Of a stretch of DNA of 64,000 nt, positions 33,746 to 43,272 are shown piece after piece. The stretch lies in the NCBI GenBank assembly GCA_963658695.1, contig CAVKRN010000004.1, positions 10,168 through 74,167 on the forward strand. The letters run 5' to 3'. The notes beneath the pieces were generated by a model. It saw only the letters and a program-made list of their open reading frames with translations. It did no database searches and was not told the DNA's origin. The position numbers and the translations under genes are program-made. This DNA is from CAG-791 sp963658695 (GTDB lineage: Bacteria > Bacillota > Clostridia > Lachnospirales > Lachnospiraceae). Positions within the stretch are counted from its first letter, which is position 1, and every line of letters begins with the position of its first letter.

Positions 33746-36326
33746 ATACGCCTGTTGTCTTTTGACTATTCTGGCGGTGATTCTTGTTTTTGGCATCCGA
33801 ATCGGAATCCTTCTGTCTGACTATCCGCAGGTGACGGTTCCGCTTGCAACGATTTACGGAGAAGAGGACCGGAATCTGACGAACCTTAGCAGGGATGGAC
33901 AACGGCTTCGGTCGGACTCGGAGGATACCCGCATTCAATTTGCTTTTGACGACACGGTATCCATTCGCAGCATCTGTTTTGAAATTTCCAATTCCACCAG
34001 AACCAACTGCCGCTCTTACATCTATCTTGACGATAGCTGGCAGCAGGAATCGGTGCTCCTGCAGAACGGCAGGAACTACATTGAGTTTGAGAGTGCCGGA
34101 ACTTCGAACCGGACATCGCAGATCACCATGACGCCGGTATCCATTCGCGGCGTTTCCTTTGATCTGCTATCGTTTACAGTGAACCCAAGAGAGCATCTGA
34201 TTGCGGGAGAGGTGCAGAATGCGCTGCTTCTGTTGATGGTCCTGCTCCTTACAGAGGGGGTACTGCAGGAGCTTTTGGCAGAGCGGCGACTGTTTCAAAA
34301 ACCATCGAGAGGGCTGGCTACCGGTGCAGCACTGTTGCAGGTGGTTCTGGGCGGTTTGTTTCTGGAGCAATATCTGCATGCAGAGTGGACATGGCAGCAG
34401 ATGATTTACTACAGCGGGGCGCTTCTGGCAGAAGGACTCCTGTTCCTACTGGCACATCGACCTGTGAAGGGCAAAATGGAGCTTCCGGTTCTTCGGATTT
34501 TCCTCCTCAGCGTTTATTGCTTTGGAATCACCGAGCTTTTGTATGCCGACCGCTTCCTTCTGGATCAGCCCTGGTCCATCCTTTGGAATCTGCTGGTGTA
34601 TGCGAGCGTTTATTTTCTCTGCTATGCGCTGTCGGGCATTTGGAATGTGTTGCCGCAAAGGAGAAGCGCTTCGGAGAAAGCTCTGGGAAACTCCAATGGC
34701 CGGCCAAAATTGGGGCGCAGCGGGTATCTTTTGGGGACGACCTGGTGGCTTATTATTGCGCTTGTCAATCACTATTATTTTGAATTTCGCGCGCAGGCCT
34801 TTGAACTGTCGGACCTGTCAATGGCGGGCACAGCAAGGAACGTTATCGCCCAGTACCGCCTGGAGGTTACGCCGGAGGTACTCTTTGTCTATCTGTCCTT
34901 TGCGATGATACTGCTGGGACTTTGGCCAGAGAGAAAGGAAACATTGCCGGTGCATCGAACCAGCGGGCATGTGCTGTCGATGGCGGCCTGTGTTGTGTCA
35001 TGTCTGCTTGTTTGCTCGAATCTTCCGGCTGTGAATTTGTGGAATACGAATATTGGGACGAAGCACCACGGGTATGCACTTAGTTACATTGCGTTTGCTA
35101 AGCGTCATTTGGAAAAGCCGGTGCCGCAGGGATATTCAGCAGAAGAGACAGAAGAGCTCCTGACGTCCTACGAGATGGAAGAAACACAGAATACGCAGGC
35201 AGAAAAGGCCGAATCCGAAGACGTGGATGTGATTGTGGTGATGAATGAAGCATTCTCCGATTTGCCGACTACCTACGGATTTGAAACCAATCGCGACGGA
35301 CTGCCCTTCATTCATTCGCTGGAAGGCTCCAATGTGAAAAAGGGATGGATGTTATCGTCGGTCTTCGGCGGTACGACAGCCGACACGGAGTATGAATTTT
35401 TGACCGGCAATGCCGTGGCGTTTCTGAACGCCGAAGCAGTGCCTTACACGCAGTACATCAACAGCCAGCAGGAGTCTCTTGCGTGGCTGTTGAAGAACCG
35501 CGGCTATTCGGCGACTGCCTTTCATCCGTATCTGGAATCGGGCTACAAGCGGTACAAGGTATACCCGTATCTGGGATTTGATGATTTTATTTCGACGGAG
35601 GATGGACTTACCTATACCGAACGGATTCGCACCTACATCAGTGATGCATCCGACTACAAACAGCTGGAAAAGCTCTATGAGGAAAAGGCGGAGGATGGTC
35701 CGGTATTTCTCTTCAATGTTACGATGCAGAATCACGGAAGCTACAATACGGACGTCTCGGCAGTGGATGTGACGGTGCAGCCCAAGGAGGAGAGCCTGCA
35801 GTATGCGCAGCTCCAGGAATATCTGTCTTTGGCCTATGAGAGTGATAAGGCCTTTGAGGATCTGACGGAGTATTTCTCCCAAACGGACCGCAAGGTCATC
35901 CTGCTGATGTTCGGCGATCACCAGCCCAGTCTTAAGGAAAGCGTGCTGAAGGCGCTGGAACCGGAGATGTATGAGGAAGGAGCTTCTGTGGAGGAGCGGG
36001 AGAAAAAGTATACGGTGCCGTACATCCTCTGGGCGAATTTCGATCTTCCGGAAGAGCCGGAGGCGGCAAAAATTATCTCGCCCTGCTATCTTCGCAGCTT
36101 TCTTTTAGAAAATGCCGGCATTGAGGGCAGTGCCTATGACCGTTTCGTTTCGGAAGTAAGAAACTACTATCCGGCCATTAACATTCTGGGATATTATGAT
36201 GCGGAAGGAACTGCGCATGACATCAGCGATGCGTGGGATGAGCCGCTCCTGGCACAGTATCGGAAGGCGGCATATTACAACCTGTTCGACCATCGCAGGG
36301 CGGATCTGGATTTGTTTATCCGGTGA
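33708..36326 (+). CDS. LtaS-like sulfatase-fold membrane enzyme
   Basis: 872 residues: one N-terminal helix, an extracytoplasmic beta-rich domain (about 40-165), several helices (about 170-430), then an alkaline-phosphatase-fold catalytic domain. Visible motifs are IVVMNEAFSDLPT (metal Glu), FGGTTADTEYEFLTG (Thr nucleophile region), NVTMQNHGSY and LLMFGDHQPS (metal Asp/His). This is the lipoteichoic acid synthase/phosphoglycerol transferase family. It starts within the carboxypeptidase gene with no clear ribosome binding site, so reinitiation is likely. It may add phosphoglycerol to a membrane glycolipid or polymer. Confidence 0.82.
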   Translation: MIMLPYIKPMRNKYACCLLTILAVILVFGIRIGILLSDYPQVTVPLATIYGEEDRNLTNLSRDGQRLRSDSEDTRIQFAFDDTVSIRSICFEISNSTRTNCRSYIYLDDSWQQESVLLQNGRNYIEFESAGTSNRTSQITMTPVSIRGVSFDLLSFTVNPREHLIAGEVQNALLLLMVLLLTEGVLQELLAERRLFQKPSRGLATGAALLQVVLGGLFLEQYLHAEWTWQQMIYYSGALLAEGLLFLLAHRPVKGKMELPVLRIFLLSVYCFGITELLYADRFLLDQPWSILWNLLVYASVYFLCYALSGIWNVLPQRRSASEKALGNSNGRPKLGRSGYLLGTTWWLIIALVNHYYFEFRAQAFELSDLSMAGTARNVIAQYRLEVTPEVLFVYLSFAMILLGLWPERKETLPVHRTSGHVLSMAACVVSCLLVCSNLPAVNLWNTNIGTKHHGYALSYIAFAKRHLEKPVPQGYSAEETEELLTSYEMEETQNTQAEKAESEDVDVIVVMNEAFSDLPTTYGFETNRDGLPFIHSLEGSNVKKGWMLSSVFGGTTADTEYEFLTGNAVAFLNAEAVPYTQYINSQQESLAWLLKNRGYSATAFHPYLESGYKRYKVYPYLGFDDFISTEDGLTYTERIRTYISDASDYKQLEKLYEEKAEDGPVFLFNVTMQNHGSYNTDVSAVDVTVQPKEESLQYAQLQEYLSLAYESDKAFEDLTEYFSQTDRKVILLMFGDHQPSLKESVLKALEPEMYEEGASVEEREKKYTVPYILWANFDLPEEPEAAKIISPCYLRSFLLENAGIEGSAYDRFVSEVRNYYPAINILGYYDAEGTAHDISDAWDEPLLAQYRKAAYYNLFDHRRADLDLFIR

Positions 36327-36439
36327 GGCAAGTTGAGAGACAGGCTAACACCTGACAATAAAGTGGATACGAGTGTACTGTTGCATGCAAATTGCTTGGC
36401 TTTGAATAAATATGTCATATCAACGGAAGGAGAAAATCA

Positions 36440-36919
36440 ATGCAAAAAATAGCAAGCTTTACCGTCAACCATCTGAAGCTGGAGCCCGGTGTTTATGTCT
36501 CCCGCAAGGATCATTTCGGCGATGTCACCATTACAACCTTTGATCTTCGCATGACGGCACCCAACAGGGAGCCGGTGCTGAATACAGCGGAGCTCCATAC
36601 CATTGAGCATCTGGGCGCAACCTTCCTTCGCAATGAGGAGGGCTGGAAGGACCGTGTCGTCTATTTTGGACCGATGGGATGCCGCACCGGCTGCTATGTC
36701 CTTTTTGAAGGGGACCTCAGCTCCGAAGATATCGCACCGGTCATTACCAGAATGTTCGAATTCATCCGTGACTACGAGGGAGATATTCCCGGAGCAGCTG
36801 CAAAAGACTGCGGAAATTATCTGGATCAGAACCTGGGAATGGCGAAGTGGGTCGCAGCGCGCTATCTGGACCGGACACTGTATGGAATCACGCAGGAACA
36901 TATGACGTATCCGGAATGA
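36440..36919 (+). CDS. luxS: S-ribosylhomocysteine lyase LuxS
   Basis: 159 residues, the normal LuxS length. Zinc ligands are His53 and His57 in HTIEH and Cys124 in KDCGNY; the catalytic Cys81 lies in GPMGCRTG. It cleaves S-ribosylhomocysteine to homocysteine and DPD, the precursor of autoinducer-2. GGAAGGAG lies 8 nt before the ATG. It is monocistronic, followed by a terminator. No other activated-methyl-cycle gene is beside it. Confidence 0.96.
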   Translation: MQKIASFTVNHLKLEPGVYVSRKDHFGDVTITTFDLRMTAPNREPVLNTAELHTIEHLGATFLRNEEGWKDRVVYFGPMGCRTGCYVLFEGDLSSEDIAPVITRMFEFIRDYEGDIPGAAAKDCGNYLDQNLGMAKWVAARYLDRTLYGITQEHMTYPE

Positions 36920-36981
36920 TGAAGAGGCTGAGTAATCGTGAATTTCGCCTGCAAGCAGAAGGTTTACACAAGGATGTGGCA

Positions 36982-37026
36982 GGTGCAAAATCGCAAAAAA
37001 GTCAGCATTTTTTGCACAGCTTTTAT
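36982..37026 (+). terminator. Terminator after luxS
   Basis: GTGCAAAA and TTTTTTGCAC pair around a loop containing TCGCAAAAAAGTCAGC, followed by AGCTTTTATT. It lies 60 bases after the luxS stop. Confidence 0.6.
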
Positions 37027-37028
37027 TA

Positions 37029-37057
37029 GTGACTAATTCCGAGAGAGGCACTATAAT
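37029..37057 (+). promoter_or_regulatory. Candidate promoter of the isomerase-family gene
   Basis: A perfect -10 box TATAAT at 37052-37057 with GTGACT at 37029-37034, 17 bp apart (4 of 6 matches to the -35 consensus). The gene starts 55 bp downstream. Confidence 0.6.
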
Positions 37058-37112
37058 TAAACCATCAGTACGTGAAATAATTCACAAATTGAGTCACAAA
37101 ATGGAGGATGGT

Positions 37113-38612
37113 ATGAACAATATTCCGGTAATTAAGCTTGGTATTGTAGCTGTTTCCCGTGACTGCTTCCCGGCTTCTCTGGCAGAGAATCGCAGAAAAG
37201 CGTTGGTTGCAGCCTATGCGAAAAAGTACAATGCTGCAGACATCTATGAGTGTCCTATCACGATCATCGAGAGTGAGATCGACATGGTGAACGCTCTGGA
37301 AGACATCAAGAAGAACGGCTGCAATGCGCTGTGTGTTTACCTTGGTAACTTCGGACCGGAGATCTCTGAGACTTTGCTTGCTAAGCACTTCGAGGGACCG
37401 AAGATGCTCTGCGCTGCAGCAGAGGAGACACAGAACGATCTGATCGACGGCCGCGGCGATGCATACTGCGGAGTTCTGAATGCTTCCTATAACCTGGCTC
37501 TGCGCAATGTAAAGTGCTATATCCCGGATTATCCGGTTGGCGATGCAGATGAGTGCGCAGATATGATCCACGACTTCCTTCCGGTTGCAAGAGTCGCATA
37601 TGGCCTTGCAAATCTGAAGATCATTACCTTCGGACCTCGCCCGTCCAACTTCCTGGCTTGCAACGCTCCGATCAAGCAGCTTTACAACCTGGATGTTGAG
37701 ATCGAGGAAGAGTCTGAGCTGGATCTGTTTGAGTCCTATCAGAAGCACGAAGGCGATGAGAGAATCGCTGCTACTGCCGCTGATATGGCACAGGAGATGG
37801 GCTACGAGGCTGGCAAGGAGCCTGAGATGCTTCAGAAGCTGGCACAGTATGAGCTGACTCTTCTTGACTGGGCAGAGGAGCACAAGGGATATCGCAAGTA
37901 TGTTGCACTGACCACAAAGTGCTGGCCTGCATTCCAGGATATGTTCAAGTTCGTTCCCTGCTATGTGAACAGCCGCCTGATGCGTAAGGGCATCCCGGTA
38001 TCCTGCGAGGTAGATATCTACGGAACGCTTTCCGAGTACATCGGACTTTGCATTTCCGGCGATGAGGTTACTCTGCTGGATATCAACAACACCGTACCGC
38101 ACGACATGTACGACGAGTCCATTAAGGGCAAGTTCGATTACAAGTTCACGGATACCTTCATGGGCTTCCACTGCGGCAATACCTGCTCCACGAAGCTTAC
38201 CAATCCTCATCTCTCCTTCCAGAGAATCATGGCAAGAACTCACCCGCAGGATTGGTGCGACGGAACCATCGAGGGCGATATCGCTCCCAGCAAGATCACC
38301 TTCTATCGTCTGCAGTCTACCGCAGATAATAAGCTCCGCGCTTATGCAGCAGAGGGCGAGGTTCTTCCGGTTGCAACACGTTCCTTCGGCGGCATCGGTG
38401 TATTCGCCATCAAGGAAATGGGCCGTTTCTATCGCTACTGCCTGGTTGGCAAGAACTATCCTCACCATGGCGCGGTTATGTTCGGCCACTTCGGCAAGAA
38501 CCTGTATGATGCACTCAAGTACATCGGTGTAGATCCTTCCGAGATCGGCTACAATCAGCCGGAGGGCGTTCTGTACGAGGACGAGAATCCCTTCTCCAAG
38601 CCGTTCATCTAA
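37113..38612 (+). CDS. L-fucose/L-arabinose isomerase family protein
   Basis: 499 residues from the ATG at 37113, which has GGAGG 5 nt upstream (an earlier in-frame ATG at 37029 has no such site and overlaps the promoter). The fold family shows in KLGIVAVSRDCFPASLAENR, LCVYLGNFGPE, MLCAAAEE, FVPCYVNSRLMRKGIPVSCE, FHCGNT and MFGHFGKNL. Members isomerise aldoses to ketoses with Mn2+, but many in this branch are uncharacterised. No fucose kinase or aldolase is adjacent, so the sugar is unknown. Strong codon preference suggests high expression. Followed by a strong terminator. Confidence 0.82.
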   Translation: MNNIPVIKLGIVAVSRDCFPASLAENRRKALVAAYAKKYNAADIYECPITIIESEIDMVNALEDIKKNGCNALCVYLGNFGPEISETLLAKHFEGPKMLCAAAEETQNDLIDGRGDAYCGVLNASYNLALRNVKCYIPDYPVGDADECADMIHDFLPVARVAYGLANLKIITFGPRPSNFLACNAPIKQLYNLDVEIEEESELDLFESYQKHEGDERIAATAADMAQEMGYEAGKEPEMLQKLAQYELTLLDWAEEHKGYRKYVALTTKCWPAFQDMFKFVPCYVNSRLMRKGIPVSCEVDIYGTLSEYIGLCISGDEVTLLDINNTVPHDMYDESIKGKFDYKFTDTFMGFHCGNTCSTKLTNPHLSFQRIMARTHPQDWCDGTIEGDIAPSKITFYRLQSTADNKLRAYAAEGEVLPVATRSFGGIGVFAIKEMGRFYRYCLVGKNYPHHGAVMFGHFGKNLYDALKYIGVDPSEIGYNQPEGVLYEDENPFSKPFI

Positions 38613-38656
38613 GGTGACATACGACTCCGGTGAGAGCCGGTAAAATAAGATAATAG

Positions 38657-38700
38657 AGTCCCTTCCGGGATGCGAAAGCGTTCCGGAAGGGACTTTTTAT
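38657..38700 (+). terminator. Strong intrinsic terminator
   Basis: AGTCCCTTCCGG pairs perfectly with CCGGAAGGGACT around GATGCGAAAGCGTT and runs into TTTTTATT. Ends the isomerase-family transcript. Confidence 0.9.
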
Positions 38701-38712
38701 TCCATAAAAAAT

Positions 38713-38741
38713 TTGACACACCAACGCGTTTGCGCTTTAAT
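38713..38741 (+). promoter_or_regulatory. Sigma-A-type promoter of the TrpX-like operon
   Basis: A perfect TTGACA (38713-38718), 17-bp spacer, and TTTAAT (38736-38741, five of six matches). It lies 70 bp before the lipoprotein start and 13 bp after the upstream terminator. Confidence 0.8.
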
Positions 38742-38810
38742 GTAATAAATTACGTGTACAGAGAGTTGCGGATACGTTTCGCGGGGCTCTCGGGAGAAAA
38801 GGAGATTATT

Positions 38811-39875
38811 ATGAAAAAGAAGACATTGGCACTGATTCTTGCCGGCGCAATGCTGGCGATGGCTGGCTGTGGAAGCTCGTCGGATTCCGCTGCTTCTGCA
38901 GATACACAGGCCGCAGAGACGGCTGCAACAGAGGCAGTGACAGAGGCTGCAGAAGAGGCTTCTACGGAGGCTGCCGCAGAGACGTCGGATGAGAAGTTTA
39001 CCGTTGGTATCTGCCAGTTGGTTCAGCACAACGCATTGGATGCTGCGACTCAGGGCTTTGAGGATGCACTGACGGAAAAATATGGTGACAACGTTACCAT
39101 TGATTATCAGAATGCGCAGGGTGATTCTGCTACCTGCTCCACCATCATTACCGGTTTCGTCAACAATGACTACGACCTGATTCTTGCAAACGCAACGCCG
39201 GCTCTTCAGGCTGCGGTTTCTGCAACGACCGACATTCCGATCCTCGGTACATCCATTACGGACTACGGCACAGCACTGAACATGACCGATTTTACTGGCG
39301 TAACCGGAATGAATGTATCCGGAACATCGGATCTTGCACCTCTGGATCAGCAGGAGGATATGATTCTTGAGCTTGTTCCGGATGTAAAGAAGGTTTCCAT
39401 CCTGTACTGCTCCGCGGAGGCCAACTCCAAGTTCCAGGCAACACAGATTGAGAAGTACCTCGAAGAGGATGGCGTAGCATACCAGGAGTACACATTTGCG
39501 GATTCCAACGATCTGCAGTCGGTAGTAACCAGTGCAGTTGCTGACTGCGATGCTGTTTATATTCCTACAGACAATACGGCTGCTTCCAACATGACCATCG
39601 TCTCCAACGTAACGGAGCCTGCCGGCATCCCGGTGATCTGCGGCGAGGAGAACATGACAAGAGCGGGCGGTCTCGCAACCCTTTCCATCAGCTACTATGA
39701 CATCGGATATACCGCTGGTCAGCAGGCAATCCGTATTCTGTCGGAGGGTGCTGATGTATCCACGATGGAAATCGAGTATGCTCCCACAACCACAAAGGAG
39801 TACAACGAGGATTACGCGAAGGCCATCGGCATGACGATGCCGGAGGATTATGCGGTCATTCCGGCGGCAGAGTAA
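38811..39875 (+). CDS. ABC transporter substrate-binding lipoprotein, TrpX-like
   Basis: 354 residues. Lipobox MAGC (Cys20), an Ala/Thr/Glu-rich linker (about 25-60), then an ABC_sub_bind (PF04392) domain: FTVGICQLVQHNALDAATQGF, ANATPALQAAVSATTDIPILG, VSILYCSAEANS, DAVYIPTDNTAASN and RAGGLATLSISYYDIGYTAG. In streptococci this family with its permease and ATPase (TrpXYZ) imports tryptophan; other members are uncharacterised. AAAGGAG precedes the start. A hairpin separates it from the permease gene. Confidence 0.88.
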   Translation: MKKKTLALILAGAMLAMAGCGSSSDSAASADTQAAETAATEAVTEAAEEASTEAAAETSDEKFTVGICQLVQHNALDAATQGFEDALTEKYGDNVTIDYQNAQGDSATCSTIITGFVNNDYDLILANATPALQAAVSATTDIPILGTSITDYGTALNMTDFTGVTGMNVSGTSDLAPLDQQEDMILELVPDVKKVSILYCSAEANSKFQATQIEKYLEEDGVAYQEYTFADSNDLQSVVTSAVADCDAVYIPTDNTAASNMTIVSNVTEPAGIPVICGEENMTRAGGLATLSISYYDIGYTAGQQAIRILSEGADVSTMEIEYAPTTTKEYNEDYAKAIGMTMPEDYAVIPAAE

Positions 39876-39971
39876 AAATGCTGGCACGCAAGCGGTAACG
39901 GCGCAAGGGTAAACTTGCACTTTGCCGATTTAATGGAATGAAATCCATGTAAGTTTGCGCTATAATGAAAA

Positions 39972-40018
39972 AACAGGCGGCGCAGGTGCTGAAGAAGTGC
40001 CTGCACCGCCTGTTTTGA
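39972..40018 (+). terminator. Attenuator hairpin between binding protein and permease genes
   Basis: AAACAGGCGGCGCAGG pairs with CCTGCACCGCCTGTTT (one mismatch) followed by TTGACG. A TATAAT at 39961-39966 just before it has no matching -35. As in the sugar and pst operons, the hairpin would keep permease expression below that of the binding protein. Confidence 0.7.
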
Positions 40019-40055
40019 CGCAGTGCGATAAAAAGTAGTAAGAGAGGGAACGCAA

Positions 40056-41033
40056 ATGGCAGCTTATTTTGCATCACTGAATCCGACGGCCCTGTGGAAT
40101 GCAGCGCCGGGAGGTCTGGCTCAGGGACTGATCTGGGGCATTATGGCATTGGGAGTGTATCTGACCTTCCGCGTCTTGAATTTTGCGGATATGACGGTGG
40201 ATGGATCCTTTGCAACGGGCGGAGCCGTTACGGTCATGCTGATTTTGGGGGGCTGGAGCCCGGAGGCAGCGTTGCCCATCGCCTTTCTGGCCGGTGTGGC
40301 AGCAGGACTGATTACCGGAATTCTTCACACTTGCCTTGGAATACCGGATATTCTGGCCGGAATTCTGACACAGATTTCGCTGTATTCGATTAACTTGAAT
40401 ATCATGGGCAAGGCCAATCAGGCCGTTCCTGCCGGTGCGGTTACGCTCCACTTTACATCGAATATACGCTATCTGGGACAGACCATTGCGCTTACGCTGG
40501 TGGTGGATGTTATTATCATCGGCATTTTTTATTGGTTCCTTGGGACGGAGATGGGAAGTGCCATCCGTTCTACCGGCATCAATCCGAACATGAGCCGCGC
40601 ACAGGGAATCAATACCGGCAAGATGAAGGTGATCGCGCTTGCTGTGGCAAACGGGCTGGTCGCCCTTTCCGGCGGTATCCTGTCCGAGTATCAAGGCTTT
40701 GCGGACGTGAAAATGGGCCAGGGCTCCATCGTCATCGGACTTGCGGCGGTGATCATCGGAGAGGTTCTGGCAGAGGCAATCATGGGCAAACGTCTCGGGT
40801 TTGTTGTACGTTTGACATTTGTCGTGATTGGTGCTGTGATCTACTATTTTGTCTACATCTTTGTGCTCTGGCTGAAGTTCCCTGCGGACGATATGAAGCT
40901 TCTGACGGCCATTGTTGTCGCTATCTTCCTTGCGGTTCCCTACCTGAAGGAAATGCGTAAGAGCTCTTTCCGTGCGCTGGCAAAGCGCAACGGCAAAAGC
41001 GGTGCGGCAGAGGGAAAGGAAAAGGAGGACTGA
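40056..41033 (+). CDS. ABC transporter permease, TrpY-like
   Basis: 325 residues with about nine hydrophobic segments and a basic C-terminal tail. Typical of the branched-chain-type/ribose-type permease superfamily that partners ABC_sub_bind proteins: GLIWGIMALGVYLTFRVLNF, DMTVDGSFATGGA and GSAIRSTGINPNMSRAQGIN (ATPase-contact loop). Ribosome binding site GAGAGGG. The ATPase gene starts two bases after its stop, so the two are translationally linked. Confidence 0.88.
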   Translation: MAAYFASLNPTALWNAAPGGLAQGLIWGIMALGVYLTFRVLNFADMTVDGSFATGGAVTVMLILGGWSPEAALPIAFLAGVAAGLITGILHTCLGIPDILAGILTQISLYSINLNIMGKANQAVPAGAVTLHFTSNIRYLGQTIALTLVVDVIIIGIFYWFLGTEMGSAIRSTGINPNMSRAQGINTGKMKVIALAVANGLVALSGGILSEYQGFADVKMGQGSIVIGLAAVIIGEVLAEAIMGKRLGFVVRLTFVVIGAVIYYFVYIFVLWLKFPADDMKLLTAIVVAIFLAVPYLKEMRKSSFRALAKRNGKSGAAEGKEKED

Positions 41034-41035
41034 TC

Positions 41036-41824
41036 ATGCTGGAGATTCGGAACATATCCAAAACCTTTAATAAAGGGACGATCAACGAGAAGCGCGCGCT
41101 GGTCGATGTGAGCCTGACTCTGAAGGATGGTGATTTCTGTACGGTGATCGGCGGAAACGGCGCCGGCAAATCCACGGTGATGAATGCGATTGCCGGTGTA
41201 TGGCCGGTGGACAGCGGAAGGATTCTGATTGATGGCGAAGATGTCTCTGCGCTGCCGGAATTTAAGAGAGCCGTTCACATGGGACGTGTCTTCCAGGATC
41301 CGATGACGGGAACGGCCGGTGACATGCAGATTGTGGAAAATATGGCGCTGGCAGCCAGAAGAGGCCAAAAGCGCACGCTTCGCTGGGGAGTGAGCCACAA
41401 GGAAGAGGAAGAATACCGCGAACTGCTGAAAAAGCTCGATCTGGGCCTGGAGGACCGAATGACCTCAAAGGTGGGACTGTTGTCCGGTGGACAGCGCCAG
41501 GCGCTCACACTGTTGATGGCGACGATGAAAAAACCGAAGGTACTCCTTCTGGATGAGCATACGGCGGCACTGGATCCGAAGACGGCGGCAAAGGTTCTTG
41601 AGGCGACGGACAGGATTGTCGGAGAAAATCATCTGACCACACTCATGGTTACACACAATATGAACGACGCCATTGTCCATGGCAACCGCTTAATTATGAT
41701 GTCTCATGGAAACATCATCTACGATGTATCCGGTGAGGAGAAGAAGAATCTGAAGGTGGCGGATCTTCTTCGCAAATTCGAAGAGGCCGGCGGTGAGCTT
41801 TCCGATCGCATGGCGCTGTCATAG
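41036..41824 (+). CDS. ABC transporter ATP-binding protein, TrpZ-like
   Basis: 262 residues. Walker A GGNGAGKSTVMN, Q-loop VFQDPMTGTAGDM, signature LLSGGQRQALTLLMA, Walker B VLLLDEHTAALDP with the catalytic Glu, switch His in VTHNMNDAIVH. Completes the TrpXYZ-like importer. AAAGGAGG overlaps the end of the permease gene. A GC-rich hairpin follows at 41846-41876. Confidence 0.9.
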   Translation: MLEIRNISKTFNKGTINEKRALVDVSLTLKDGDFCTVIGGNGAGKSTVMNAIAGVWPVDSGRILIDGEDVSALPEFKRAVHMGRVFQDPMTGTAGDMQIVENMALAARRGQKRTLRWGVSHKEEEEYRELLKKLDLGLEDRMTSKVGLLSGGQRQALTLLMATMKKPKVLLLDEHTAALDPKTAAKVLEATDRIVGENHLTTLMVTHNMNDAIVHGNRLIMMSHGNIIYDVSGEEKKNLKVADLLRKFEEAGGELSDRMALS

Positions 41825-41845
41825 TTACTGTATCTGTAATAAAGA

Positions 41846-41876
41846 AGCTGCGCAGTGCGGGGGTGCTGCGCGGCTG
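41846..41876 (+). terminator. Terminator-like hairpin after the TrpZ-like gene
   Basis: AGCTGCGCAG pairs with CTGCGCGGCT around TGCGGGGGTG, followed by GTTATTG. Stable stem but a weak T tract. Confidence 0.55.
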
Positions 41877-41885
41877 TTATTGAGC

Positions 41886-41931
41886 CGGTTATTTTGCAAA
41901 CGGGGTACTGCTCATTTTGCAAACAATGCAC
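41886..41931. repeat. Two tandem end modules of repeat family R1
   Basis: GGTTATTTTGCAAACGGGG at 41887 and ATTTTGCAAACAATG at 41914 are adjacent variants of the R1 end module TTATTTTGCAAACGATG. No hairpin core is attached. Lies between the TrpZ-like and UMF1 genes. Confidence 0.55.
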
Positions 41932-42032
41932 GGGCTTTACATGGATTTAACCGAAATTGCATGGGCGGTTGATGTGCATGCGTTACAACTATTGTGGCTA
42001 TGCACAATAAAAGTTAAAGGGGAAAAGCAAAA

Positions 42033-43268
42033 ATGAAGGACAAGCTCACATCACTGGAGAAGAAGTGGATTCTGTATGATGTTGCCAATTCGGCATTTAC
42101 CATGATGGTGTCCACAATCATTCCGATCTATTTTAACCAGCTGGGGAAGCAGGCGGGCCTCTCGGAAGTGGACTATCTGGCCTACTGGGGATACGCCATT
42201 TCGATCTCCACTTTGCTGGTCGCCATTTTGGGACCGATTGTCGGCGCGGCAGCAGACAAAGGTCGTAAAAAGAAAACCTTTTTCGCGGCAACCATTATTC
42301 TGGGAGCCATCGGCTGTGCTGCACTTGGATTTGTGAAGGAATGGCTGTTTTTCCTGATCGTTTTCTGCATTGTAAAGTCGGTATATTCGCTGAGTCTTGT
42401 GATCTATGACTCCACACTTTCTGACGTGACAACGCCGGAGAGAATGGACAATGTATCCTCGCAGGGCTATGCCTGGGGCTATATCGGAAGCTGTGTGCCG
42501 TTCATCGCATGCCTGGTGCTGGTTTTGTGCAGTGATAAGATCGGGATGTCTCAGATGGTGGCGCTCTCGCTGTCGCTGGTGATTACGGCGGTCTGGTGGA
42601 TGGGCGTATCGGTGCCGATTTTAAAGAGCTACCGCCAGACCAATTATCTGACCGGCGGGGAAGAGAAAAGCGGCATTCTTTCGCAACTGGGAACGAGCCT
42701 GAAGGATATTGTGAAGGATAAGAAGATTCTGTTCTTCCTGTTGGCATTTCTGTTCTACATTGACGGCGTATATACCATTATCGATATGTCCACTGCCTAT
42801 GGCTCGGCCCTTGGCCTTGGCTCGACGGATATGCTGCTGGCGCTCTTGGTCACCCAGTTCGTGGCGTTCCCCTTTGCGATTTTGTTCGGAAAGCTTTCCC
42901 AGAAGGGTATGTCGGAAAAGCTGATCATCATCGCCATTGCGGCATATACGGGAATTGCGGTTTTTGCGTTCTTTATGAGCGCAAGCTGGCAGTTCTGGGT
43001 ACTGGCCATTTTCGTCGGAATGTTCCAGGGAGGCATTCAGGCACTTTCGAGATCCTATTTTGCCAAGATTATCCCGGCAGAGCGCTCGGGAGAATTCTTT
43101 GGCTTCTATGACATCTGCGGAAAGGGTGCCTCGGTCATCGGAACGACCATGATGGGATTGGTTTCGCAGGCGACCGGAAGCGTGAACTGCGGCGTCGGCA
43201 TCATTGCCGTATTTTTCCTGATCGGCTTGGTGCTATTCATTATCAGTACGAAGCAAAAGACAGTATAG
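42033..43268 (+). CDS. MFS transporter, UMF1 family
   Basis: 411 residues and about twelve helices. The opening KKWILYDVANSAFTMMVSTIIP is diagnostic of the UMF1/Atg22-like branch of the major facilitator superfamily, as are GAAADKGRKKKTF and RSYFAKIIPAERSGEFFGFYD. Bacterial members are thought to move small solutes, possibly amino acids; the substrate is unknown. AAAGGGG lies 7 nt before the ATG. A strong hairpin with an R4 core follows. Confidence 0.88.
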   Translation: MKDKLTSLEKKWILYDVANSAFTMMVSTIIPIYFNQLGKQAGLSEVDYLAYWGYAISISTLLVAILGPIVGAAADKGRKKKTFFAATIILGAIGCAALGFVKEWLFFLIVFCIVKSVYSLSLVIYDSTLSDVTTPERMDNVSSQGYAWGYIGSCVPFIACLVLVLCSDKIGMSQMVALSLSLVITAVWWMGVSVPILKSYRQTNYLTGGEEKSGILSQLGTSLKDIVKDKKILFFLLAFLFYIDGVYTIIDMSTAYGSALGLGSTDMLLALLVTQFVAFPFAILFGKLSQKGMSEKLIIIAIAAYTGIAVFAFFMSASWQFWVLAIFVGMFQGGIQALSRSYFAKIIPAERSGEFFGFYDICGKGASVIGTTMMGLVSQATGSVNCGVGIIAVFFLIGLVLFIISTKQKTV

Positions 43269-43272
43269 ACAG

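Noticed and set aside
37065..38489. Minus-strand open frame of 474 codons opposite the isomerase-family gene
   Set aside because: Leu/Ile/Ser-rich low-complexity shadow, no domain and no start signal.
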